64,000 bases of DNA, from the NCBI GenBank assembly GCA_030445275.1, contig JAUCSE010000093.1, positions 57,289 through 121,288 on the forward strand. Reading direction: 5' to 3'. Positions within the stretch are counted from its first letter, which is position 1. Every line of letters begins with the position of its first letter. The position numbers were made by a program, and so were the translations under genes. Positions 1 to 9,217 of this stretch are shown in pieces. Under the pieces are notes generated by a model. It was not told where the DNA came from, did not search any database, and worked only from the letters and a program-made list of their open reading frames with translations. The DNA is from Mucilaginibacter sp. GTDB taxonomy: Bacteria; Bacteroidota; Bacteroidia; Sphingobacteriales; Sphingobacteriaceae.

Positions 1-1
1 C

Positions 2-826
2 GATAGCCGATCCATTATAGAACAGTACCGGAATCATCCTAAGGTATCCCATATTATTTACAACGAACAGAACAGCGGTTCCGCATTTAAACAATGGCAA
101 AGGGGCACCGGTTTGGCCGGGGGACAATACATCTGGATTGCCGAAAGTGATGACTACTGTGACTATAGCTTTTTAGAAAAGATGGTGGAGGTTTTTGCCC
201 AGGCTCCCGATAATACGGGACTGGCGTATTGCAAATCAATGCCAGTGGATCATCATAGCCAGGTTTATGATCAAAGCGATTGGTGGATGAAGCGAATCGA
301 CCCTCTGCGATGGGAAAGCGATTTTGTGAATAATGGGAAAAATGAGGTGGCCCATTACCTTGCCGTTCAATGTACTATTCCGAATGCCAGTGCAGTACTT
401 TTCAGCGCCCGTTGTTTTAAGGAGGTAGCCTGGGAAGACCTGGATTTTAAGGTCTGCGGGGACTGGTGTATTTATGTATGTATGTTGCAACGATATGATA
501 TTGCCTACACCGCATTACCCATGAATTATCACCGGAGTCACCAGGCTAACGCCAGGTCTGTTTATGCTCAGGGATCGGTACCGGAGCAGTACAGGGTGCT
601 GCACTTTATCAGTAAGCATTTCAACATCCATAAAAGCCGCGCTTTTAGCAAAGCGCTTGATGAAAGGCTTTCCTTATTGATTTCCCTTGTAAAAAATGGC
701 GGCATTGCTAAAAAAGAGTTTTTCCATCATCTGTTCATGATGCGTAGTTTCGACCCAGGTTATGGGTATCGTTTGCTAAGGGTGCTTTATGCCAAGGTCT
801 TCCATATCAATCTCCACTTCAAATAA
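2..826 (+). CDS. Glycosyltransferase family 2, 5' end outside window
   Basis: The reading frame is open from base 2, so the start codon lies upstream and 274 C-terminal residues are visible. A family 2 (GT-A) transferase is suggested by the acidic motif AESDDY near visible residue 46, in the place of the metal- and nucleotide-sugar-binding DxD of this family, followed by a region rich in aromatic and charged residues. The donor and acceptor sugars cannot be read from sequence. It is the first visible gene of the polysaccharide operon. Its TAA stop overlaps the ATG of the UDP-galactopyranose mutase gene by one base, so the two are probably translationally coupled. An ATG-like start at 113 is internal to the domain and was not used. 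Confidence 0.85.
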   Translation, partial: DSRSIIEQYRNHPKVSHIIYNEQNSGSAFKQWQRGTGLAGGQYIWIAESDDYCDYSFLEKMVEVFAQAPDNTGLAYCKSMPVDHHSQVYDQSDWWMKRIDPLRWESDFVNNGKNEVAHYLAVQCTIPNASAVLFSARCFKEVAWEDLDFKVCGDWCIYVCMLQRYDIAYTALPMNYHRSHQANARSVYAQGSVPEQYRVLHFISKHFNIHKSRAFSKALDERLSLLISLVKNGGIAKKEFFHHLFMMRSFDPGYGYRLLRVLYAKVFHINLHFK

Positions 827-1977
827 TGCAGAAAATACTTATTGTTGGTGCCGGTTTCTCCGGTGCCGTTATGGCACGGGAACTTGCAGCAAGTAACCGG
901 TATACCATACTGGTAGCGGAGGAGCGTGATCATGTGGCGGGTAACTGCCACACGCGCCGTGATCCGGAGACTGGCATTATGGAACATGTTTACGGGCCAC
1001 ATATATTTAATACCAGCAACAAGGTGGTATGGGACTATATCAATCGCTTTGGTGAATTTTCGCCCTACATCAACAGGGTAAAGGCAGAGACCAACAGCGG
1101 TACGTATTCCTTCCCGATTAACCTGCATACCATTAACCAGTTGTTCCATAAAAACTTTAACCCGAGGGAAGCCAGAAAATTTGTGGAGGAGTTGGGTGAA
1201 AAAAAAATGGGGGTCCCCGCTAATTTCGAAGAACAGGCGCTGACGTTATTAGGCAGGGAGATTTACGAAAACTTCCTGAAATCATATACGGAAAAGCAAT
1301 GGGGCTGCGACCCCAGACAGCTGCCGGCTTCCGTGCTTAAACGGCTGCCGGTAAGATTCAATTACAATGATAATTACTACAACAGCCAGTACCAGGGTAT
1401 CCCGACAGAAGGTTACACCCACATCATTCAAAACCTGCTTAACCACCCTAACATCACGGTTAAATTGAACAGCAAATTTACCAAAGGGCATGAGGCCGAT
1501 TTTGACTATGTTTTTTACACAGGCCCCATTGATGCGTATTATGGTTTCGCCCATGGCAGGTTGGGCTACAGGACGGTGTATTTTGAACGCCATGTTTTTG
1601 ACGGAGAAGATTACCAGGGTAACGCGGTCATTAATTATTGTCATGATAAAGTGCCTTACACACGGATCCATGAACATAAACACTTCATGCCTCATGAAAA
1701 ACATCCCAAAAGCCTTTATTTCAAGGAATTCAGCAAGGAGACACAGGAAAATGATATACCATTCTATCCAAAATCGCTACCTCATGACCGGGATCTGTAC
1801 GGCATATACCGGTCGCTCGCATTAAAAGAGGAGAAAACATCCTTTTTGGGCCGGCTGGCCACCTACAGGTATCTGGATATGCACCACGTCATCGATGAGG
1901 CGCTGCAATTAGCTCACAAATTCATCAACCGGAAAGGCGACCTGAGAACTTTTCAAAAATTAAGCGATAGCCTTTGA
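826..1977 (+). CDS. glf: UDP-galactopyranose mutase
   Basis: This 383-residue protein has the usual length of the family. It opens with a Rossmann FAD-binding motif (GAGFSGAVMA, residues 8-17), followed by the family-typical stretches around VAGNCHT and YGPHIFNT. The enzyme is a cytoplasmic flavoprotein that interconverts UDP-galactopyranose and UDP-galactofuranose by a redox-neutral mechanism needing reduced FAD. Its position inside a glycosyltransferase operon implies that the polysaccharide made here contains galactofuranose (inference). The start overlaps the preceding stop as TAATG, and its own stop overlaps the TTG start of the next gene. Confidence 0.95.
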   Translation: MQKILIVGAGFSGAVMARELAASNRYTILVAEERDHVAGNCHTRRDPETGIMEHVYGPHIFNTSNKVVWDYINRFGEFSPYINRVKAETNSGTYSFPINLHTINQLFHKNFNPREARKFVEELGEKKMGVPANFEEQALTLLGREIYENFLKSYTEKQWGCDPRQLPASVLKRLPVRFNYNDNYYNSQYQGIPTEGYTHIIQNLLNHPNITVKLNSKFTKGHEADFDYVFYTGPIDAYYGFAHGRLGYRTVYFERHVFDGEDYQGNAVINYCHDKVPYTRIHEHKHFMPHEKHPKSLYFKEFSKETQENDIPFYPKSLPHDRDLYGIYRSLALKEEKTSFLGRLATYRYLDMHHVIDEALQLAHKFINRKGDLRTFQKLSDSL

Positions 1978-3113
1978 AGATCATCTGGTACAGGCACGGC
2001 CACGAAAACCGGAATGACTGGGTGCGCTATGGCCTGATGCTGCTGCACATTGACGGCCAGGTGGAGTATCTAGAAAAAGACCTGGCGCAGGCAACGGAAA
2101 GCGGGTACAGTCAGGAAGTGTCATCGGGCAAGCATCGCCATTTATCCTTTCTGGTGCTGTTTGTTGACAGGAGTGCCCGTAAGGTTATCATAGACGGCGA
2201 AGACTCATTTATACACTTATCCGATTTGATACAGGAGTCGGATTTGTATTTTACCGCCAGTTATAATAGCGCACTGTACAGGGGTAGGAAGTTCCCGGGG
2301 ATCGATGCCTGGTACAGCGAAACGGATATCCACTGGTATAAAAATAAGGTTGATCAGCTAATTACTCAGCTGGGAGATCAATTCCATAAAATAAAACCAT
2401 TTATACCCATAGGGCCGGATATGAATTGGAAGGAGCAACCAGGGTTTCTGTCAACGAAAATCAACTCGCTGCGATACCGGTTACAAAAAGCGATCTATAA
2501 AACCAATCACTGGCAACCGGTTAAGCGAAACTTTGATAAGCGCTTTACGCAACTGCTGGGATTAAGAAATGAGCAACTGATGTATGACGTAGTGTTGAAG
2601 GATACCCTTTGGGGCTGGCCGTCGCATCGTATACAACTGCACAAACAGCTCAGGCAAATTTCCTGCACAAGAAGAATTTGCGCTGTCTTAAACTGGCATG
2701 AACCAGGTCATCATGATGGCAGTATCCTTTCGCCGGCGGACCGATCCAACTTCCCGATGATAACCGGTGAAGAAATAGAGGATTATGAACTCCTGCTGAG
2801 CCGAAGCAGGCTGGGCACATTTGCCACAGGTTTTCATTGGGGATGGAGAAATATCCTGACACTGGCTCTTTTTGTAGGCATTCCTGTTATCATGGACACC
2901 CCGGTGTTGGAAGCTTATTTTGATATGGGAGAATTCTCCCTGCTATACAATACAAGTGCAGACTGGAATGACCTGGAGGAACACCTCGATAACATCGATA
3001 ACACCCAATGGCTGCGGATAAAGCAGCAAAATCAACAGGTTTTTGATACCAGAATGTCACCACGCGTAACAGCCGCTTACCTCATCAATACGGTTAAACA
3101 AGCATGCGCTTAG
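1974..3113 (+). CDS. Putative glycosyltransferase of unknown family
   Basis: A 379-residue soluble protein that I do not recognise at family level. The C-terminal third has the look of the second Rossmann domain of a GT-B enzyme: a region around GWRNILTLALFVGIPVIMDT is followed by a C-terminal helix. The start is a TTG at 1974 that overlaps the glf stop; no better start is in frame nearby, and the first residues (MKIIWYRHG) form a plausible first beta strand. It lies between glf and a family 4 transferase and its end overlaps the next ATG by 10 bases, so it belongs to the same operon. A galactofuranosyltransferase is an attractive guess from context only. Confidence 0.6.
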   Translation: MKIIWYRHGHENRNDWVRYGLMLLHIDGQVEYLEKDLAQATESGYSQEVSSGKHRHLSFLVLFVDRSARKVIIDGEDSFIHLSDLIQESDLYFTASYNSALYRGRKFPGIDAWYSETDIHWYKNKVDQLITQLGDQFHKIKPFIPIGPDMNWKEQPGFLSTKINSLRYRLQKAIYKTNHWQPVKRNFDKRFTQLLGLRNEQLMYDVVLKDTLWGWPSHRIQLHKQLRQISCTRRICAVLNWHEPGHHDGSILSPADRSNFPMITGEEIEDYELLLSRSRLGTFATGFHWGWRNILTLALFVGIPVIMDTPVLEAYFDMGEFSLLYNTSADWNDLEEHLDNIDNTQWLRIKQQNQQVFDTRMSPRVTAAYLINTVKQACA

Positions 3114-4309
3114 CTTATATATCCTTTGAGCATCCCTTAGGTGAAACCGGGGGTGGAATAGGCACCTATGTGGATCAGATCGCGGCCATCATGGCTGCAA
3201 GGGGCCACGATGTGGAAGTTTTCACCAGCGCTGTGGCTTCGCAGTATACGACCTGCCGGTCTAAAGATTATCTTATACACCAGGTGCCCTCCAAAAACAG
3301 GGGCGATTTCAGCCATGCTGTTGTTCCCGTCTTTGCTGCCGCGAACGCGCAGCGGCGTTTTGATGCCATGGAAAGCGCGGAATATGGTGCAGACGCACTC
3401 GTGGTTAAAACAAACCACCGGGATATACCTTTGGTCGTCAAGTTACATACCCCGCATTTTCTGGTCCGCCGGCTTAACTTCAGTATACCTTCGCTTTTTT
3501 CCAGGCTAAGATTTATGGCGGGTGGCCTGTTCAGGGGACATATACCAAAGCCTTACTGGACCGAAACAGTGAAGGCTGATGAGGAAAAAACCATTTATAA
3601 TTTAGCCGACAAGGTCGCCAGTCCATCACTGAGCCTGGCACAAATTGTTGGGAACGAATGGGGAAAGCGTGACATCGCCATACTGCCGAACCCTTACGTT
3701 CCGTCTGCAGCGATGCTGAACATGGCCCATCAACCAGCTGATGGAAAATGCAGGGTGCTTTTTATAGGCCGGTTGGAGCGGCGCAAGGGAATCTATGATT
3801 TGCTATCGGCCATTCCGGAGATATTGAAGAAAGATGCCGCTATCCTGTTCAGCTTTGCCGGTGCCGACCAACCGTCCGATAAAAAAAATATATCCGTAAA
3901 AACCCTGATGTCCGCACAGCTGCGCTCCTTTGCACAACATATTCAATTTTTGGGTTATGTGAAGCAGGCCGCGCTTCATGAGATTCTCGCGCATACCGAT
4001 ATCTGCATCTTCCCGAGCACCTGGGAGAATTTTCCCAATGTGTGCCTGGAAAGCATGGCCGCAGGGCTGCCGGTGATCGCATCACGCAGCGGAGGGATGG
4101 CGGAGATGATCACGCATGAAAAAGACGGTCTGCTCATTTCCCCGGGGGTACCTGAAGAGATCACAGCCGCCATTTTGAAGCTGGCACAAAACAGACAACG
4201 GAGAAATCAACTTGGTGAGGCGGCAAGGAAAACGATATTGGAGCGATACAATGCGACAGAAATCGGTGCCGCAGCCGAAAAGCTTTTTCAACAGGCCATG
4301 AACGGATGA
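3104..4309 (+). CDS. Glycosyltransferase family 4 (GT-B)
   Basis: A 401-residue retaining GT-B transferase. The N-terminal acceptor domain carries GETGGGIGTYVDQ (residues 13-25), the glycine-rich loop typical of family 4. The C-terminal donor domain has VLFIGRLERRKG near residue 215 and the E-x7-E motif as ENFPNVCLE near residue 307, which binds the nucleotide-sugar donor. It probably acts at the cytoplasmic face of the membrane on a lipid-linked intermediate. Start and stop overlap both neighbours (10 and 4 bases), typical of this operon. Confidence 0.9.
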   Translation: MRLAYISFEHPLGETGGGIGTYVDQIAAIMAARGHDVEVFTSAVASQYTTCRSKDYLIHQVPSKNRGDFSHAVVPVFAAANAQRRFDAMESAEYGADALVVKTNHRDIPLVVKLHTPHFLVRRLNFSIPSLFSRLRFMAGGLFRGHIPKPYWTETVKADEEKTIYNLADKVASPSLSLAQIVGNEWGKRDIAILPNPYVPSAAMLNMAHQPADGKCRVLFIGRLERRKGIYDLLSAIPEILKKDAAILFSFAGADQPSDKKNISVKTLMSAQLRSFAQHIQFLGYVKQAALHEILAHTDICIFPSTWENFPNVCLESMAAGLPVIASRSGGMAEMITHEKDGLLISPGVPEEITAAILKLAQNRQRRNQLGEAARKTILERYNATEIGAAAEKLFQQAMNG

Positions 4310-5229
4310 AACTATCAGTCATTATTTGTACCTATAATCCCAAGTCAGCTGCGCTACAACGGGTGCTGCAATCCTTGAGCGCGCAAACACTCCCCCTAAG
4401 TGAATGGGAACTGATGATTGTTGACAATGGCAGCGATAATGATGTACTTGCCTTGTGCGATCTTAGCTGGCATCCCGATCACCGGCTGGTAAAGGAAGAA
4501 AAAGCAGGTCTGGTACACGCTCGTATCTGCGGCGCATTGCTCGCTAAGCATGATATTCAGGTCAGTGTGGATGACGACACGCCCCTGTTTCCGGACTGCC
4601 TTGAAAATATACAGCTCATATACCGACAAAACCCGGGCCTGGGAATCATAGGCGGGCGTACGGTTCCCGAGTTTGCTGTACCTGCCCCCGCCTGGATCAA
4701 AAGCTTTTATTCCCTGCTGGCCATACGCGACCTGGGCGATGATCCGGTCATTGAAATACTAAAGGACGACCAAACCATCAAAAGTTATCCGCAGTCGGCG
4801 GCCGTGGCCGTCATGGCAACCCGCAAAAAGTGTATGCTGGAGTATGTCGAACATTTTAAAAATGACAGCGTGAGCCATAGCCTCGGCAGAAAAGGCAATG
4901 ACCTTTCCTCCGGGGAGGACAATGATATTAACCTGTTCATTTATAAAAACGGCTATGGACTTGGCTATTTCCCGCAACTTCAATTTATACACCTTATTCC
5001 TGAGAGCCGCTTACAGCCCGCTTATCTGGCCAGGCTGCAGTACGCCAGCAGCAAAACCTGGATAAAGGTATTATCCAAATACGGCATTAACCCCTGGCCA
5101 AAAATACCCAGGGTAACGGTGAGACTTAGAAAGATCAAGGCCTGGATAAATTACCGGGCATGGTCATCTCCAGAAAACTACATCAGGTGGCGCGGCGCAT
5201 GCGGCACCTTTGAAGCATTGGCAGAATGA
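4306..5229 (+). CDS. Glycosyltransferase family 2 (GT-A)
   Basis: This 307-residue protein begins with the GT-A first strand and loop (LSVIICTYNPKSAALQ). It has the early motif MIVDNGSDND around residues 37-46 and a metal-binding DxD as VDDDTP near residue 88. No membrane segments are evident. The C-terminal quarter is basic, which may bind membrane lipid carriers. It overlaps the preceding gene by ATGA and the following acyltransferase likewise. The sugar specificity cannot be read. Confidence 0.88.
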   Translation: MKLSVIICTYNPKSAALQRVLQSLSAQTLPLSEWELMIVDNGSDNDVLALCDLSWHPDHRLVKEEKAGLVHARICGALLAKHDIQVSVDDDTPLFPDCLENIQLIYRQNPGLGIIGGRTVPEFAVPAPAWIKSFYSLLAIRDLGDDPVIEILKDDQTIKSYPQSAAVAVMATRKKCMLEYVEHFKNDSVSHSLGRKGNDLSSGEDNDINLFIYKNGYGLGYFPQLQFIHLIPESRLQPAYLARLQYASSKTWIKVLSKYGINPWPKIPRVTVRLRKIKAWINYRAWSSPENYIRWRGACGTFEALAE

Positions 5230-6236
5230 TCAACAAACGTAACCATATGGTTGAACTGCTGCGCTTCGTTGCAGCATCTTATGTCGCCATTTTCCACTTC
5301 AATGAAACAGTCCCCTATATTGCCAACTGGTACCGCGCATCATTAAAATTGGGTTACCTTGGCGTACCCGCGTTTTTTGTGATCAGCGGTTACTGTATCC
5401 AAATAGCCGCGGCACACGCCCATAATCCGAAGGATTTTATCATCAGGCGATTCTTCAGGGTATTTCCAGCCTATTGGTTGAGCATGGCCATCGTATTATC
5501 CGTTGTTGCATTTGAGATCATCGTCTTTGGTGTCAATTCGGTTACCCCGCTGCCCAAGAGTGTCACCGGCATACTGGCGACCCTTACGCTGTTGACCACC
5601 CCGTTTTCTAATGTGCGCGTCATCAACTGGGTTTACTGGACCTTAACTTACGAGCTGTTCTTTTACCTGATTACATTTATCAGCTTAACCATTCCTGAAC
5701 GTTACCGATTTTATCTCTTTGTAGTGATCTCGGCGCTGGTATTGGTGTTACCCATGCACGAACACTGGCCGCTGTTCTTTCTGCAGCACTGGCCGGCGTT
5801 TGGCCTGGGTACCGTTTTATACCGCATGCTTCACCAGGCGGATAAATTCACCTTCCAAAACCTGGCATTGCTGACATTAAGTACAGTCGGGCTGTTCACC
5901 TTAATTTACCTGCCTTACTACGCGGCAGCCTGCCTGGTAACCACAGGCTTGATAACGCTGAACAATTTTAAACCAATGAAGGGCGGTTTTTTAACCAGCC
6001 TGGGAGATTACTCCTATTCCCTCTACCTGATTCATGTACCCCTAGGTGTTTACGCTTTAGGTGCCGTAAAACAAATAGACTACGTAAAGCAACATATCTG
6101 GGTCAATTGCCTGTGGGATCTTACGCTGCTGGCCATTTTATATGTGCTATCCTATATCATTTTTAAAAAGATAGAACTTCCATCCATACGGTTCGGAAAA
6201 AAACTAACAGATGTCACCCGGAAAGCTGCTGTATAA
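5226..6236 (+). CDS. Acyltransferase 3 family membrane protein (O-acetyltransferase-like)
   Basis: A 336-residue polytopic protein with about ten hydrophobic segments and the acyltransferase 3 signature: a conserved histidine early in the chain (AIFHFNE), the GVPAFFVISGYCI segment, and the arginine-rich loop IIRRFFRVFPAYWL. These proteins move acyl groups, usually acetyl, across the inner membrane onto extracytoplasmic sugars. It most likely decorates the polysaccharide made by this operon. Its last 26 bases overlap the next gene, in a different frame. Confidence 0.9.
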   Translation: MINKRNHMVELLRFVAASYVAIFHFNETVPYIANWYRASLKLGYLGVPAFFVISGYCIQIAAAHAHNPKDFIIRRFFRVFPAYWLSMAIVLSVVAFEIIVFGVNSVTPLPKSVTGILATLTLLTTPFSNVRVINWVYWTLTYELFFYLITFISLTIPERYRFYLFVVISALVLVLPMHEHWPLFFLQHWPAFGLGTVLYRMLHQADKFTFQNLALLTLSTVGLFTLIYLPYYAAACLVTTGLITLNNFKPMKGGFLTSLGDYSYSLYLIHVPLGVYALGAVKQIDYVKQHIWVNCLWDLTLLAILYVLSYIIFKKIELPSIRFGKKLTDVTRKAAV

Positions 6237-7131
6237 CATTTATTATGCCCCTAAGGCACGCTTGGTTGATTTCTGTAAAAGGTTTACCTCCCGATATAAA
6301 AAAACAGCGGCAGGCAAACAGGAAATGGAAAATGCGGCCACAGGCATCACGGAAATCTATTCGGTCAATAACCCGGTGGTGACCGTCAACTTCCTTACCG
6401 GCCAAAAATTCTGGTATCAGAGTATTTTTTGTCTGCATTCCCTGCAAAAAGTTTGTCCTGAAATACAGATTAATGCTGTTTTTTATGATGATGGAAGCCT
6501 GGATGAAAAGGTAAGGAATCGTATGACCACGCAGTTTCCCCACAGCCGCGTTATTTCCGCAGCGGTCATTGAGGAGCAAATCAATGCGCTTTTACCAGCA
6601 GCAAAGTATCCCTGTATCAGAAGGTTAAGAACTTCCTATCCGCATTTAAAAAAGCTGACGGATATACATGCCGGGCAAAAAGGCTGGCAAATTACACTGG
6701 ACTCAGATATGCTTTTTTTTAACTACCCGGCTGAAATAATCAACTGGCATCATAGCCCGTCAAAGGCGCTGGTTTTACAGGAAAATAAACAATCTTACGG
6801 CTATTCGCAAAGCTTTATGGAAGCGATCACCAATAGATCCGTACCCCAATGTATCAATGTCGGCATGACCGGTATACAAAGCGAAAGCATTGACTGGGAT
6901 AAAGTGGAATACTGGGTAGAACGGCTTACCGCAAAAAAAAACAGCTATTACCTGGAACAGGCCATTACCGCCATGCTGCTTTCGGAATGGCCCGTAGAAA
7001 AATTGCCTGCTGACACTTATATCGTCCTGCCCAATGGGGAGGCGGTACAAAAACGTACCGGCATTCTCCATCACTATGTTGCTGACAGCAAATTCATTTA
7101 CTTTTCTCAGGCATGGAAGCAAATCCTTTAG
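6211..7131 (+). CDS. Putative glycosyltransferase (GT-A/GT8-like)
   Basis: A 306-residue protein. After a basic N-terminal tail of about 55 residues it has a GT-A-like core: VTVNFLTGQKFWYQSIFCLHS resembles the first strand and helix of family 8-like enzymes (cut here to the key residues VNF and QS), and TLDSDMLFFN near residue 163 supplies a DxD. The tail may not be translated if an internal start is used: the ATG at 6325 (MENAATG) is a sensible alternative, just outside the overlap with the acyltransferase gene. The exact family is uncertain. Confidence 0.6.
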   Translation: MSPGKLLYNIYYAPKARLVDFCKRFTSRYKKTAAGKQEMENAATGITEIYSVNNPVVTVNFLTGQKFWYQSIFCLHSLQKVCPEIQINAVFYDDGSLDEKVRNRMTTQFPHSRVISAAVIEEQINALLPAAKYPCIRRLRTSYPHLKKLTDIHAGQKGWQITLDSDMLFFNYPAEIINWHHSPSKALVLQENKQSYGYSQSFMEAITNRSVPQCINVGMTGIQSESIDWDKVEYWVERLTAKKNSYYLEQAITAMLLSEWPVEKLPADTYIVLPNGEAVQKRTGILHHYVADSKFIYFSQAWKQIL

Positions 7132-8087
7132 TTTCGGTATGCATACCGGTATATAATGCCGACGCCTATCTCCAGGATTGTGTAGCATCCGTCATGGACC
7201 AGTCTTACAAAAACATAGAAATTATCATTGTGGACAACGGTTCCGCTGACGGATCATTAGACTTGGCCAGATCCTTTAATTATCCAAATGTAACTATTGA
7301 AGTGGAACCGTCCAGGGGAGCATCAAAGGCAAGAAACAAGGCATTAACCATGGCAAGGGGCAAATATATCCAGTTCCTGGATGCAGACGATAGGCTGTCA
7401 CCGGATAAAATTGAAGAGCAGGTGAAGATCCTCGAGGCTGCTCCGGGAAAATTGGCGCTATGCAGTACGGTGCATTTTTTTGATGGTGAACCTTTAAATA
7501 AGTTTAAACCATCACCTTATGAGGAACAGTTCCTATACGATACAAACGATCCGGTAGCGTTTATCATCAACCTGTGGGGTGGAAATAATTTTAAAGGTTC
7601 CATGATACAACCCAACGCCTGGCTGATACCCCGCACCATCATCACCGCTGCTGGTGGCTGGAATGAAAGTTTAACGCTTGACGATGACGGCGAATTTTTT
7701 TCCAGGATCATACTGCATTCCGGCGGAATAAGAAGGACTGGCGGGCTTAATTATTATAGAAAATTCAAATCATCCGCAAACAACCTCGCATCGGTTAATA
7801 ATGAGGATTCGGCCAACAGCGCCTTCCATGCGGTATTATTAAAAAGGAGGCATCTGTTTTCACAGGACAGATCTGAAAGTGCAAAAAAAGCCATATACCT
7901 ACAGTTAAGATACTTATCTATAAGATATTACAGAAAATACCCCGCTTTATACAAGCGGGCTGAAGCGGAACTGGGCAACTTTGATCATTATCATTTTGTG
8001 CCCATATTTGGTGGACGGGTAATCAACTTTATCGCTCAGCATATCAGCTGGAAGCTGGCCAGAATTTTACAAACCATCGTTAGATAA
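7113..8087 (+). CDS. Glycosyltransferase family 2 (GT-A)
   Basis: A 324-residue classical family 2 transferase. It starts with PLVSVCIPVYNADAYLQDC and the early motif IIIVDNGSADGS. The SRGASKARNKAL helix and the QFLDADDRLSP motif near residue 89 (DxD-type, metal and nucleotide binding) follow. The C-terminal part is helical and basic, probably membrane-associated. It overlaps the preceding gene by 19 bases and is one base from the next gene. Confidence 0.9.
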   Translation: MEANPLVSVCIPVYNADAYLQDCVASVMDQSYKNIEIIIVDNGSADGSLDLARSFNYPNVTIEVEPSRGASKARNKALTMARGKYIQFLDADDRLSPDKIEEQVKILEAAPGKLALCSTVHFFDGEPLNKFKPSPYEEQFLYDTNDPVAFIINLWGGNNFKGSMIQPNAWLIPRTIITAAGGWNESLTLDDDGEFFSRIILHSGGIRRTGGLNYYRKFKSSANNLASVNNEDSANSAFHAVLLKRRHLFSQDRSESAKKAIYLQLRYLSIRYYRKYPALYKRAEAELGNFDHYHFVPIFGGRVINFIAQHISWKLARILQTIVR

Positions 8088-8088
8088 C

Positions 8089-9099
8089 ATGCTGCGACTA
8101 AATATATTCTATGAGGAACCGGATCCCGACCGCTGGTTTAAATATGACCGGTATCCACGTAAATTGATCAGAAGATTCATCCGTGGCAGGCAACGGCCCG
8201 GCGGTGTCATGATGGTGGCTATTAATCTATTAAAAGGACTTGACAGGCTTGATATTCCATACCGGTTTAACGACTTTAAATATGCCTCAAAACATCCCAA
8301 AGAAATCGTGTGTATCATTGGTAAGCCCCAGGTACTTTTCGACAGACAATGGAAAAATCCAATCATATTGGGCGCGGGGATATTTTCACATCCATTTGAT
8401 TATCAGGATATTTTTGAACAGTATCCTAATTTGAAAAAGATCTTAGTACCTGGTGAATGGATGAGACAAATGTTTGAGCCTTATTATGCCGATAAGGTGA
8501 TGACCTGTCCCTCCGGCATAGACACCGCTTATTGGAAACCGACCACGGTTGCACCAGAAAAAAACATATTAATTTATGATAAACTGAGGCCTGATCATGA
8601 CGAGTATATCGATACCATCCTCCACCCCGTCCTTGAATTTATCAAGGCAAATAAATTATCCTATGAGTATATTCAATATGGCTATTATAAACCACAGGAG
8701 TTGCTGAATAAAGTAAATAATTGCCAATATGCTATATTTCTGTCGGAGAACGAAACCCAGGGGCTTGCTTATCAGCAGATATTAGCAACGGGGACACCCG
8801 TTTTAGCCTGGGATCGCGGTGGTTTATGGAAGGATCCGGCATTCTATCCGCATAAAGTTCAATTTAGCGGCGTATCTTCGGTGCCCTACTGGAGCAGGGA
8901 ATGCGGTATGAAATTCAAGAACATCCATGAATTCTATACCATCATACCTCAATTTACAACGGCACTCGAAAATAATGAATTCGCCCCAAGGCAGTATATT
9001 CTGGATAATCTAACGTTGGAAAAATGTGCAACAGCGTATATAAACATCATAAAAAACGAATATTCTCAAATTGGACAAATCCAGCAAAACAGCCTGTAG
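8089..9099 (+). CDS. Glycosyltransferase, GT-B type
   Basis: A 336-residue GT-B-like protein. The N-terminal half carries RRFIRGRQRPGGVMM. The C-terminal half has a donor-domain pattern: SENETQGLAYQQILATGTPV near residues 220-239, with glutamates placed as in the family 4 E-x7-E motif, and then LAWDRGG. It sits in the same operon. A gap of about 120 bases follows it, the largest within the cluster so far, so a secondary promoter could lie there. Confidence 0.75.
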   Translation: MLRLNIFYEEPDPDRWFKYDRYPRKLIRRFIRGRQRPGGVMMVAINLLKGLDRLDIPYRFNDFKYASKHPKEIVCIIGKPQVLFDRQWKNPIILGAGIFSHPFDYQDIFEQYPNLKKILVPGEWMRQMFEPYYADKVMTCPSGIDTAYWKPTTVAPEKNILIYDKLRPDHDEYIDTILHPVLEFIKANKLSYEYIQYGYYKPQELLNKVNNCQYAIFLSENETQGLAYQQILATGTPVLAWDRGGLWKDPAFYPHKVQFSGVSSVPYWSRECGMKFKNIHEFYTIIPQFTTALENNEFAPRQYILDNLTLEKCATAYINIIKNEYSQIGQIQQNSL

Positions 9100-9217
9100 A
9101 ACAGAACATTCATATGCTCTGAGAAACTTTTGGAGGAATATCATTATAAAATGGACTGACTGCATTTGATCATCAGGAATACCGTGATGTACACCAGATA
9201 AAACAAAATATTATAAG

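Noticed and set aside
1282-1704. Long minus-strand frame opposite the UDP-galactopyranose mutase gene
   Set aside because: It lies wholly within a well-supported gene and has no protein-family character; a shadow frame.
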